Below are positions 37,683-47,521 of a stretch of DNA of 64,000 bases, one piece after another. The notes under the pieces are model-generated. The model ran no database searches, was not told where the DNA came from, and saw nothing but the letters and a program-made list of their open reading frames with translations. Numbering within the stretch: the first letter of the stretch is position 1; every line of letters begins with the position of its first letter. The stretch comes from Trypanosoma brucei gambiense DAL972 (taxonomy: Eukaryota > Euglenozoa > Kinetoplastea > Trypanosomatida > Trypanosomatidae), in the NCBI RefSeq assembly GCF_000210295.1, contig NC_026739.1, positions 1,120,042-1,184,041 of the forward strand, in the 5' to 3' direction. A program made the position numbers and the translations under genes.

Positions 37683-38680
37683 CACCGTGTTCTCCTACAG
37701 TTTTCACTCATTGTTGTGTTGTCATCCCCCTTTTCAAAAAGAAAAGAATGACATACCGAATTTGTGCCCAATGCGTGGTAATGGGTACTGAATGGAGAGT
37801 GCCTGGCGTATTGCGCCGCAGTAATTGTGGCGTTGCCGTCAGTTCCATCTGTATTTTGCCTGCAGCTGCCGAAGTTTTGTGCGACGTCATCTGTGCTTCG
37901 TCATTCACTTACTTTTATTTTTAGTCTATTCAACTATACTCTCCTGTTCCTGAGAAAACTCTTTCATTATGATACCGCTGTTATTCTCCGGATTCTGTCG
38001 GAATCTACTCTCACACATACGCGGGCGCGGAAATATGTTTACGCATATTTTATTTTCCATATCAGCTAACAGACTAACGAACTGCATGTTTCTTGCTGAT
38101 ATGATGTCTTGCACATGAGAGAGGTAGTGAGTTAACTCGAAACTTTGGGCGTAAAAAGTTCGGTTTCCGTTGTCAAACATTAGTCGATAGCACTACTAAT
38201 TATACAGTGTTTGAGTGGATACCTTTCCTTTTTTTTTCTATCGTTTTCACCCCTTTCCACTTTCAGAAATGACACCAAAGGTGAGTCCTTATGCGATTGC
38301 ACATTCGGTGACGAACTCAATGATGTGATGGTTATCATCTGGCACTAAGAAACCAATGAAAAGTGATTTACTTGCTTGGGTGCGGCTGCACCAGTGCAAG
38401 TTGGAGTTGCATGCGTTTGCTCCGGGTACAAGAATATATGACCAGGTGCATGGCGTAAAGGGAATAGAGGCCAGCGCGTATCTTGTTTTTTTTTAAAATA
38501 TCGAGTAGCGTATAACCAATTTTGTCTCGGGCCAATGAGTGTAAATTACCGTGAAGACAACAGTTGGTTACGTATACACCGCCACTGTTGCTCCTCTTCA
38601 TTTAATCTACATTGTTTTTTTTTTACTTTGTTGCTACATTTTGTTACAGTAACTCGTAGGTTTATGTATGTGACTACTCC
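37683..38680. other. Intergenic region upstream of the giant gene
   Basis: No convincing gene. T-rich stretches lie at 37910-37935, 38228-38240, 38487-38495 and 38612-38645; the last precedes AG at 38648-38649. Short open frames on both strands lack coding character. Confidence 0.6.
38648..38649 (+). promoter_or_regulatory. Predicted spliced-leader acceptor AG of the SZT2-like gene
   Basis: AG in TTGTTACAG follows a long T-rich tract (38612-38645) and lies 31 bases before the ATG at 38681. Confidence 0.65.
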
Positions 38681-41600
38681 ATGGATTCCTCACCTGTCTA
38701 TCCATATTTGCTGTTTCCGAATGCTGACGAGTTTCACGCAGCAGATAAGGTGAAATACGCAATTCGTCATGCTGTTGGACAGAGAAGTCCGAACAGGCTG
38801 CTTACACCGCGAGAGTTGCGCGAACATCATCGCCTTGTTCGATCAATTGAGGACCTTGAGCTCACGTTATTACTGAAGGACACATCACCGATGGCGGTGG
38901 AAAGCAGTGCACCATTCGATGGAAATCATCAAAGTTCCACTGGTTCACTTTCCCATAACTCTGGCGGGTTTCCATCTTCATTCACTGCTTCTTCCGCGAA
39001 AGGGATTTGTATGACTAGCGGGATGAGCGCAGGTGCGGAAGAGGAAATTTGGGATAACGGGCGAGTCAATGCTGATCTGTGGAATTGGCCCGTGGAAGCG
39101 TTACACCAACAGTACAGCCTTTTGATTGCCATCGATTTTGGGGCTTCTTCATTCTGCGTATCTGGAAGGGGAAGGGTATTGGTTGATTACGTACCATGTG
39201 CTGTAAAAACCGTGCTTGATGTGATCAGCACCACCCTCAAAACCCGTCGAGATGAAATGTCCCAAATCAAGCGATGGGTCCAACTTCACGTGGAGGAGTC
39301 CGAGTGGGAAAATGTGCTAGGTCAGGTGTGGGATCCGGTGGTTGATGTTACGATTATCCTCATCAACGTGCCAGTTTTCGATATTTCGCCTACAACTGCT
39401 CACGATGAAATGCGGCACTTGGAATCTGTAAAAGTATCTGGCGGAGATGACAACATTATGGACTTGTTTCCAGAAACTGCCCAGTCCTTTAATCGGTTCG
39501 AGAGGGGATTTTCCGACGAAACCATAAACAATTGCACCTGGATTCCACTAGTTACGCGATGTGCCGCTGAAGCATTGCTTCGCGACTCTACGCTCATTTC
39601 AAGGCTAGGGAGAACCTTAAGTGCTTATGAAGAGGCATGTCGTGCGCAATCATGTGGTGGTTGGCCCGATGTCAGTTTGTTTACTTCCATTGAGCATCTT
39701 GTCCGCCTAGTGCCTGAACGATCATCACGGTGCACGAGTGTTGTTCTTCTCACTAATGCAGGTGAAGAGGCCCTATTCGACAACTACTCTCTTTTAGAGA
39801 GTTGCGTGAGGAGGAAGAACATTATACTCTCTATCTTACTTCTTAGTGAAGCCGGCTTTCTCCAAGGATCTAATATAAGTTTGCTTTCTCGGTTTCTGTT
39901 GAGTGTCGGAGGTTTCGCCGTTCATTTAGACCAATGGTTGTCTTTGGGAGCGCATTGGTTAAATGTTGAGTGGTGCCGCCGTTTCGTCGGCTCACGTTGT
40001 CTAGCGCAACAACTGTTGGTACAGCTTGAAACCAAGTTTCCCATCAACGTGCTCCACCTGCCACAAAATGTGCCGTTGACTGTGACCAGTCGACCCGATA
40101 ATCACTACGTCCTGTACGATGCAAGCCACGGACTAGAGGATTTTTCACTCCCAAATACAAGTGGTGTTGTCCAGCTATTGCGCTGTATAGCAGAAGGAAA
40201 AGTGAACGAAGGTTGGAGTGTGGTCATGAATTACTCCAGCGATGCTTCACAGGTTGCCCACCTTTACGCCCGATGGCATTGCAACATGAAGCGCGGGAGG
40301 CTGATAGTTTCGTATGAGATGGATATTAGTTACCCCGTTGTACATCGTTGTGTCTGCGTGTCTGGCACGAGGCTGTTGGTAGATCAGTTTGTGAAGGCGA
40401 AGGGGGAAGACAGAGGAGTTAGTGCTGGAGTAGGTATGGCGAGGACTAGTTGGGCAACTTCCCTGGCAGTGATGCGAAGTCAATTTGACGGCTGGATGCG
40501 CGCTGAGGAGGTGGCGGTACAATGTCTTCGAACCACTGAGAACCCACCAGACTTTCCCATATTAGACGAACTCCGGCGGCTTTCGTCTCGTGAGGGGGTG
40601 TCCTCGTGGTGGCTCTCTTACTGCAACGTGCGTTCAATTGGCATTTTTTTTCGTTGGGATGATGAAACACTGCGCTCCCACCATTCCTACACCACTGCCG
40701 AGAGGATCTGTGTGCCCTCCGTTACGGGAGAGGCCATTCATGTTTTGCGAGCTGCGTTGAAGAAAAACCACCGTCTTTTGGGTGGAAGCGAGGGCAGTGA
40801 TATATATATCTTTGGGAGTGACAAGGGAGACGTCCAGTACGTTGTACAGACGTTGCTATTGGATGAGCCAACCGCAAGTGAACGTGGGAGTTTGCTTGCC
40901 GTGGGATTTGAGCTGCGGTTCAGTTTTTTTCTGCGCGATGCTGAAGGTGTAGAAAGAACACTTGCGAAAGTTGCGGGGGATGTGAAGGCATGCTTGTCGT
41001 CTTCTAAGAGGGGTGATTCCCGCATTAGCGGTAGGCAAACACTTGTGGTAGAAGTGGAGGCCGACGAGAGAAACCGGCGGGAGGTTCATTTTTATAATTC
41101 GGTAGTCTCGTGTCAGAGGTTTGAGCAACTTTGTGAATTCCACGGTTCAAGTGCTTCCTGTTCGGCCCTCTCGGATAGGGTAGCTTCACGGAGGAACCAT
41201 GTGAATGAACTTAGGTCATCTTCTGGTTTGGTAGGGAAAGTAAAGGCGACGAGGACAGCACATAAGTTTGTCTATCAGGCCTCTTTGTCGCCGTACATTG
41301 TGAGCCCGTGGGTGCTTGCAGATGCCCTCGTGCTCCACTGGGTGGTTGAGACTGCGGGAGCGTGGGGAACGTTTGCGAACGCATCATTCAATCTCTTTGT
41401 GATGCGACGCATACGAGATGGGTTTCGGTTACTTTATTGCATGGCACAGTACAAGGCTGTTTTGCATGTCACACGCGCTTACGATGAGCACGACCCTGTC
41501 GATGTTTTTGATGTCGTCGTTGCTCCTCCAGGTACTGCCGACGGCCGCCGCGGTTCACAGATAATATTGTACCGGGTTGTCCGACCTTTCAAGTTTGGAG

Positions 41601-44600
41601 TTTCCCCGAGGTATCGTTCTCAGTTAATTAGCGACATTTTAAAGGATATTCAGGCCAACACTGTGCTTCATACTTTCGAGGCTCTCTCCGCTTCAGCAGT
41701 GCTTTCCACGGAAGGAAGCTCGCAGCAGCCAAAGGACCTGCCACGTGGGTGTCTCGGACAGCGACCGCAACCACAACTCCTCCTTCAATTTTGTTCGCCT
41801 GACTGCGGGTATAGCATTTCTCTACCCATTCTTTCCAGCCGTAACGGCGAGGAAGCGGGTAACGACCTTCGGGTGGCTGTGCAGCGTCTGGTGTCCCTCC
41901 TATGCGATGACTACACTTTCGTCTCCGAAAGTTTAGTGCCTGAAAGTTTACAGCAGAGATTATACGGCACGGTATCACTAAAATGCGATGCACCCGTGGG
42001 CATCCCACCGCTACAACAACAACAACTTCTTGTTTGCGTGTTGAGGCCTGCGCAGTGCTGCTGTGTCACTCTCCTCCTAGTTCCGGGGCCATCGACAGTA
42101 CCGTCCTCAGGCGGGAACGCTCGTGAAGTAACCGTTCACGTTCTCTCGTTGGATGCCGCGGCATTGTATGAAGGAGTGATGAGGCACTATGGCCGCATAA
42201 CCGGTGACGTAGATAAAGGTGGAGTTCATAGTTGTTCGGATAACTCGCTTCGAGAATCACTTAACATCCTGTTAACTTCATTTAGCTCGTTGCATGTAGG
42301 CAGCCAATTCCTGCGTTATGAACGCAGCCATCAAGGGAACTTCCACGATTTACGCGCTATCTGGGGGGAGGAAATGCTACGTGTATTTACACCCTTTCAG
42401 GACTATTTCAGGGAGATAGACGTTTCCTACCTTATTTTCATGCATCATGGGAGTTTCATAGATTGCACGAATGAGGAACCGTGCGAGTCGCGTTTGGAAT
42501 CCTTGATTGCCTCTCTCCTTCAGTCGGCGTCCCTCCGGCCCATGTCTACCAACCCAACTGTTTTCCTTCGTGCAACTGAAGTGGTGGAGGATGTGCAAGT
42601 AGAAGAGGGTGTCAATACAAGCAACGTCTCTGAACTAGCTAATGTTCCGTTTCTGATGAAACTGGCTCTACTTCGCGTTTCTGAACCCGGTTATGTGAAT
42701 GACTGTGCTTGGATTTCGGCACCATGTGAGGGAGTTACTGGGGAAACCGATTGTGTGAAGTTACTCTTGGACATTTTCATGCAGCGTAAGCGCTACCATC
42801 AAAAACAACGCCTTGTGCTTCAATGTTTTATCAAAACGTCTCCCTGCCAGCTTTTCGACGTTGCAGGGGGCGAACGGAGTTTGACACCGCAGGTAGCCAG
42901 GGATATCTTCCGGAAACTTCAGGAAACACCCCGAACACAAGGGGGTTCAGAACCCGCGTCCAACCTGCAAACCTTCTTTGCGGAGGAAATGCACACAGAA
43001 ACTCTTCAAACCCTGCGCCGTTGGTCACTTCCCTATGAAGAGATCCCAATGAAAGCCCGCCTTTCCTTTGATTCCCTTATATGGGGCGCCATATCTCAAA
43101 TGGTGCAGTACAGTTTAACAGAGAGTTTGAAGTCTCAACCATTTGAAGAACTTCGGAATGTTGTCATGGGCGGCCAAACATCCGATGCAGAAGAAGGATT
43201 GGTTAGTGATTCTGGTCAGCCCAACAAGGTTACTTCTGATGCCAACGCTGCTGATGCGCGTGGGGAGGGCGTGGATATGGAAGTTTTAGCACACGACTCT
43301 GTGGATGTTGTGGAGGCTGTTAGTCGTATTGTCGGGTTGAGTGAGCTGATGTCGGTAACTGTCATTCCTGCACTTCTCAGTGTTCCGTGCTTTGAATTGG
43401 ATTCGTTTACTGTGCAGTTTACTCGGCAGCCAGCGTGTGCTGACAATGTAGAGCCGTCGATTGTTTTGCGTGATGTCTTCACACGTTGTCTGTCGGAGGA
43501 TCTTGTGTGTGTCGTACCCGCATCAGATTTTTGTTATTTGTTCATTCCGAACAGGAGATACTTCTCCTCGTGGTGGCTAATGATCGATGTCAGAACTGTT
43601 CAAGAAACAGCGACGGAGTATAGGTTGCGTCTTCTTTGTAACAAGCCCCGGGACCCCGACGTCTGCGGGCGTGTTGGAAAGCACTTAAGACGGCTGATAG
43701 AGGCTAGGGTGCGGGAGGCAAACCAAATGTATCTACTTAGGCAACTACGTGATACACAAAGTGCAAATAAGGAGCTGATACCGTTTCATTGGGGAAACCA
43801 ATTCAACCCTCCGGCACCTATCAATAAAAACAAGAAGGGCTCTGGGCCACCGACGCAATTGGCAATGACTTCTATGCCATTCCACTGCCGCGGTGTGGCT
43901 GTGCGTAAAATTCCAGTGTACTACAAGTTGCAACACCAGTGTCAAAAGGTTCTCAATCGTATAACGAACAGCAGTTCGAGATTGGAACTCATAAACATCT
44001 ACAACAGGGAACAATGCTTCATTGTTGCTGACGACGCACAGAAGGACACCTTTCACTACATTAGGCTTGTGTTTGTCAAAGACACGTCGAGTCAACCGTC
44101 GGTGACGGAGCCCGCGCCCAGATTATCCCCGGCTGATTGCTGTCCTTGGGTGGTGGTGCAACTCTTTAGTGCAACGAAAAATGCCCTCGTGAGCCGGCCT
44201 CTTCGCAAACTAGAGGATTTCCTTTACTTGTTGGCTGTTCAAGAGCTACGGGACCACCTGAACTACGTACAACACAAAGTTATTTCTTCTGTTGACCTCA
44301 ATTTCTTGCAGTACAAGGCACTGGATCCGATTACCATTGATTTAAAAGATGCTAATGATGATCAAAACCTGGATGAAACTGATACGCAACTGGCTTTTGC
44401 CCTTGTAGTTCTGAGTCTCCATGAGATGAAATTTAAGCACTTCGAGGTGGAGAGCGAGCAAACTGGTGCTTTCAGTAATTTCATGGAGTACTACAAACTT
44501 CAGATGCGGACAGATCGCTTGACTAATGCGTCCACCGCCGCGCAACCGGTACTTGGTGATGTATACAAGTGCGGTTGGAATGCGCTTTTGCGTTTCGTGA

Positions 44601-47521
44601 AGGTAATCGAGAAGGAAGCGGATGTACTTGTTTCTTGTTCTGTCCAGGTAAACAATGATTCACGGTTAGTAGTAAGCAAGTTTCTAACTAAAGCGCCAGG
44701 TGACTGGTGTTGTGTGGGCGATTCTGAGAAAACCTACCTCATGCAAATCGATGATGCTGTAAGCATTGGTTTGAGCCGGTGGCGGTTCTTCATCATGACA
44801 CGGGGTTTCGGGGTAATGACATTGTCTCAGGTTGTGCCTGCCGTTGACAAGATGCTGGACTTCTGCACCAGCACATTGTGTGCCAACTCAGCGGTTTTAC
44901 GTCTGAAAAAATTTTCGCTTGACCGTGTGAGTTTGGCGGTGTTCCCTTTGTTGGTTGAGCGTCTTGTCGGCGTGTTGGAGCCGCTCTCACCGGTTTGTTT
45001 TGTGTGTAAACCAAACAATCCTCCTTCGTTCCTAGTTGGGTTCCCATGGCGGTGGTGTGAAGAACTCCAGGGTGGTCCGCAGACTGAACATGCTGAGTTT
45101 GTCGTAGCGTGTGGATTTCACATCTCCGTTGGTGGAAGCGGAAGCACCTCTGGTAGCATTGTTCCAGTCACTCGAGCTATGCGTGTGATACACCCCGACC
45201 TCCCTGTTAGTAAGACGCCGGCGTTAGCACGAAGCCAGTTTCTACTGTCGCAAAACATAAAAGTGTCGTCGTCGGGCGAACCCCGCGCGCTGATTCGGAT
45301 CTCTCTCGCTGAAGGGCTGTCAGTATGCTTACTTGATCTACTTGATTCCGATAACTGGATGCAACTCGTGGGACACGTTGTTGCGGAGGTAGAGAAGGAA
45401 TCAGACTTAATGCACGATATCATGGTTCAGCGTCTGGGTTTATCGTTGCCGGCCCGGCTAACGGAATCTATACTGGTGAGTTCGTGCTGTGGCTCCAGTG
45501 TAGACGTGCCGCAAGATGGCTGGATAAACGTACGGACTGACGAGTGCCGCTGGACCGGCAGCAATGTGCGGTTACCACCACAGTCTACCCTTCGTTCCGA
45601 CATGCTTACGATAGTTATGGAAGGGCTATGCAATCGTGGTCTGCTTGCGAACGATACAATAAGGATTGAAGATGCTGTTACTGCACTGTATAACGAGTGT
45701 CCTCAACTTTCACTGAGGGCGTGTCACGATTTTCTTCGAAATTTTGTTCGTGAGGGAGTGTTCAAGGTAAAGCACAAGTCACTTACCTTCCGCACGGGAA
45801 ACACAGTCAGTTTGGCGGAGGATGTGATGACCGCGTGTGCCTTCCGGAGACACGTCCATGGAGCACGTCTTCTCATTGAGTCGCAACATTGGCAGAAAGG
45901 GAACGCTGATTCGCTCCAACAGATCGAGTCATTTTGGTGCACCGCACGCCGGGACGGTGAGGTGAGACTTGCTCAGGCCGTGGTGTCCCTTCAAAGTCAT
46001 AACAAGCAAATTTACTGTTCTCGTGTCTCAGATTTTACTTTGCGCTCCCGGACTCACTGGCAGCCTTCAGATGATATTCTTCCACCTTCATTACCGCGGG
46101 GGGCTAACTCGCACTCTGAATACTGTCCTTCAGTGGACTCTGCTTTGCAGTCTTACGTTCAACACATTCACGGGATTTTCCCCACGGCACGGGTCGTTGA
46201 CTTGGACCCCCGAGACACAACTGTAACATCGGATGCGACACTGCTATGCCGATTCCGCTGCCGTTATGGTAAAATGGCTGACCCACAAGGAGGGGAAATA
46301 ACCTTTGTTCCACATTTGTACTACGTGCTGGTCCCAGTAGCAGACACTGTTAAAATGATGGGACTGGCGCCGCTTAGGGACGTGGGGGATCACTGGATTG
46401 TAAAAGGTGGGTTGTTTATCGTGGAGATTGGATTTCAGGTTGTCCACTTCGCCCTGGACGTTTTTATGGTCAGCGGCTGCTCGCTCTCGGATGGCACAGC
46501 GGCCAACGCGGCCACGTGGTTCAAAAGGAAGCTTATGTTCAGCACTGTGCTCTATGATTTGACGGTTTGGCGGCTGCTTCATTGTGTTCAGATGTATGCG
46601 ACTCATTTACCCGGGCAGTGGCAGACTTCCGATGCTATTGAAAACCTCGTGAAGTATTATCCAAATCCGCCTAACGAGAGCCTCAATGTCGCTGCTGTTT
46701 TCGACTTGGACGAGCCGAAATTGCGGCGCCTGCGACGACTAATGCCAAACGAGCAAAACGCTGCTCCCGGTGTCAACGCCGTCAACGACGTCCATTTGCA
46801 GCAGCTTATCCCTGAACAAGGCGAGTTGCTTCATCGCGAGTCCACAGGAGAAAAATATCAATATTGTGGTTTGATGTTATGGCGGTCGTTGCGCTTGTTA
46901 GTGTTGGTTTCCACTTTGCGCGACGTCGCCCATTGCGATAGGCGTCAGAATAGTGACCTTTACAAGTTGGTAATGAATGCGAAGAGCTCACTCCTTCGGA
47001 TGCTCATAGATAGCACACTTCGGCAGCAGTTGCAACTAACGTGGAAGAGATTCCTCACACCTCCAATTGAAGCACAGGAGCTACAAGAGGGTGATGTGGA
47101 GGAGGCGTTGCAGGATTTACGCGTTTTGCAAACGAAAAGCGCAAGGGTATCTATTGTTAGTTTTTTAGAACCGTTCCTTTCCCTAGATTTGAACTGGGCG
47201 AATGCGCTTTTCAACTCTGGAAGATACCTATCACGGTTGTGTTTTAATGAATATGCCCTTCATTTATTACCCGTTGATGGCAGTCAAACGCGGGGTGGAG
47301 CCATTATGACTTTGGGGAGTGGCTCACTTGACTGTGGATGTCTCGTTGTTGTCGAATTCAGTCGTTGTGAGGAGCGTGGAGTAATAGAAAATGGGGTATT
47401 GTACAGGAGTTACGGCGAACGGATAACCTCCACTTCATCCATGAGTGAAGCCGAACTGGAACTTGTTGAGTGTGTGTTAGGGATTCTCTCTAGTCTTTTG
47501 TGGAGTGGTGAGGCATGCTAG
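38681..47521 (+). CDS. Very large SZT2-like protein (KICSTOR complex type)
   Basis: A 2,946-residue protein, uninterrupted over 8.8 kb. Its N-terminal part resembles SZT2, the large scaffold of KICSTOR that links GATOR1 to lysosomes and restrains TORC1 when amino acids are low. LLIAIDFGASSFCVSGRGRVLVD fits SZT2's FVIELDLSPSTGIVDD segment. Next come a long VDVTIILINVPVFD strand, CTSVVLLTNAGEEALFDNYSLLESCVRRKNI (SZT2: IIVITDGV...VCETLLNQLRSGTV) and FLLSVGGFAVHL. HLYARWHCNMKRGRLIVSYEMDISYP and SSWWLSYCNVRSIGIFFRWD resemble later SZT2 blocks. The remaining 2,000 residues are unassigned alternating helices and strands without membrane segments. Human SZT2 is 3,432 residues. The match is by eye and moderate; another giant scaffold is possible. 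It is the last intact core gene before the subtelomere. Confidence 0.6.
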   Translation: MDSSPVYPYLLFPNADEFHAADKVKYAIRHAVGQRSPNRLLTPRELREHHRLVRSIEDLELTLLLKDTSPMAVESSAPFDGNHQSSTGSLSHNSGGFPSSFTASSAKGICMTSGMSAGAEEEIWDNGRVNADLWNWPVEALHQQYSLLIAIDFGASSFCVSGRGRVLVDYVPCAVKTVLDVISTTLKTRRDEMSQIKRWVQLHVEESEWENVLGQVWDPVVDVTIILINVPVFDISPTTAHDEMRHLESVKVSGGDDNIMDLFPETAQSFNRFERGFSDETINNCTWIPLVTRCAAEALLRDSTLISRLGRTLSAYEEACRAQSCGGWPDVSLFTSIEHLVRLVPERSSRCTSVVLLTNAGEEALFDNYSLLESCVRRKNIILSILLLSEAGFLQGSNISLLSRFLLSVGGFAVHLDQWLSLGAHWLNVEWCRRFVGSRCLAQQLLVQLETKFPINVLHLPQNVPLTVTSRPDNHYVLYDASHGLEDFSLPNTSGVVQLLRCIAEGKVNEGWSVVMNYSSDASQVAHLYARWHCNMKRGRLIVSYEMDISYPVVHRCVCVSGTRLLVDQFVKAKGEDRGVSAGVGMARTSWATSLAVMRSQFDGWMRAEEVAVQCLRTTENPPDFPILDELRRLSSREGVSSWWLSYCNVRSIGIFFRWDDETLRSHHSYTTAERICVPSVTGEAIHVLRAALKKNHRLLGGSEGSDIYIFGSDKGDVQYVVQTLLLDEPTASERGSLLAVGFELRFSFFLRDAEGVERTLAKVAGDVKACLSSSKRGDSRISGRQTLVVEVEADERNRREVHFYNSVVSCQRFEQLCEFHGSSASCSALSDRVASRRNHVNELRSSSGLVGKVKATRTAHKFVYQASLSPYIVSPWVLADALVLHWVVETAGAWGTFANASFNLFVMRRIRDGFRLLYCMAQYKAVLHVTRAYDEHDPVDVFDVVVAPPGTADGRRGSQIILYRVVRPFKFGVSPRYRSQLISDILKDIQANTVLHTFEALSASAVLSTEGSSQQPKDLPRGCLGQRPQPQLLLQFCSPDCGYSISLPILSSRNGEEAGNDLRVAVQRLVSLLCDDYTFVSESLVPESLQQRLYGTVSLKCDAPVGIPPLQQQQLLVCVLRPAQCCCVTLLLVPGPSTVPSSGGNAREVTVHVLSLDAAALYEGVMRHYGRITGDVDKGGVHSCSDNSLRESLNILLTSFSSLHVGSQFLRYERSHQGNFHDLRAIWGEEMLRVFTPFQDYFREIDVSYLIFMHHGSFIDCTNEEPCESRLESLIASLLQSASLRPMSTNPTVFLRATEVVEDVQVEEGVNTSNVSELANVPFLMKLALLRVSEPGYVNDCAWISAPCEGVTGETDCVKLLLDIFMQRKRYHQKQRLVLQCFIKTSPCQLFDVAGGERSLTPQVARDIFRKLQETPRTQGGSEPASNLQTFFAEEMHTETLQTLRRWSLPYEEIPMKARLSFDSLIWGAISQMVQYSLTESLKSQPFEELRNVVMGGQTSDAEEGLVSDSGQPNKVTSDANAADARGEGVDMEVLAHDSVDVVEAVSRIVGLSELMSVTVIPALLSVPCFELDSFTVQFTRQPACADNVEPSIVLRDVFTRCLSEDLVCVVPASDFCYLFIPNRRYFSSWWLMIDVRTVQETATEYRLRLLCNKPRDPDVCGRVGKHLRRLIEARVREANQMYLLRQLRDTQSANKELIPFHWGNQFNPPAPINKNKKGSGPPTQLAMTSMPFHCRGVAVRKIPVYYKLQHQCQKVLNRITNSSSRLELINIYNREQCFIVADDAQKDTFHYIRLVFVKDTSSQPSVTEPAPRLSPADCCPWVVVQLFSATKNALVSRPLRKLEDFLYLLAVQELRDHLNYVQHKVISSVDLNFLQYKALDPITIDLKDANDDQNLDETDTQLAFALVVLSLHEMKFKHFEVESEQTGAFSNFMEYYKLQMRTDRLTNASTAAQPVLGDVYKCGWNALLRFVKVIEKEADVLVSCSVQVNNDSRLVVSKFLTKAPGDWCCVGDSEKTYLMQIDDAVSIGLSRWRFFIMTRGFGVMTLSQVVPAVDKMLDFCTSTLCANSAVLRLKKFSLDRVSLAVFPLLVERLVGVLEPLSPVCFVCKPNNPPSFLVGFPWRWCEELQGGPQTEHAEFVVACGFHISVGGSGSTSGSIVPVTRAMRVIHPDLPVSKTPALARSQFLLSQNIKVSSSGEPRALIRISLAEGLSVCLLDLLDSDNWMQLVGHVVAEVEKESDLMHDIMVQRLGLSLPARLTESILVSSCCGSSVDVPQDGWINVRTDECRWTGSNVRLPPQSTLRSDMLTIVMEGLCNRGLLANDTIRIEDAVTALYNECPQLSLRACHDFLRNFVREGVFKVKHKSLTFRTGNTVSLAEDVMTACAFRRHVHGARLLIESQHWQKGNADSLQQIESFWCTARRDGEVRLAQAVVSLQSHNKQIYCSRVSDFTLRSRTHWQPSDDILPPSLPRGANSHSEYCPSVDSALQSYVQHIHGIFPTARVVDLDPRDTTVTSDATLLCRFRCRYGKMADPQGGEITFVPHLYYVLVPVADTVKMMGLAPLRDVGDHWIVKGGLFIVEIGFQVVHFALDVFMVSGCSLSDGTAANAATWFKRKLMFSTVLYDLTVWRLLHCVQMYATHLPGQWQTSDAIENLVKYYPNPPNESLNVAAVFDLDEPKLRRLRRLMPNEQNAAPGVNAVNDVHLQQLIPEQGELLHRESTGEKYQYCGLMLWRSLRLLVLVSTLRDVAHCDRRQNSDLYKLVMNAKSSLLRMLIDSTLRQQLQLTWKRFLTPPIEAQELQEGDVEEALQDLRVLQTKSARVSIVSFLEPFLSLDLNWANALFNSGRYLSRLCFNEYALHLLPVDGSQTRGGAIMTLGSGSLDCGCLVVVEFSRCEERGVIENGVLYRSYGERITSTSSMSEAELELVECVLGILSSLLWSGEAC

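Noticed and set aside
38268..38300. AGGTGAGT resembling a 5' splice site
   Set aside because: Cis-introns are extremely rare in trypanosomes, no matching branch/acceptor with reading-frame gain was seen, and the next gene has a clear trans-splice acceptor.
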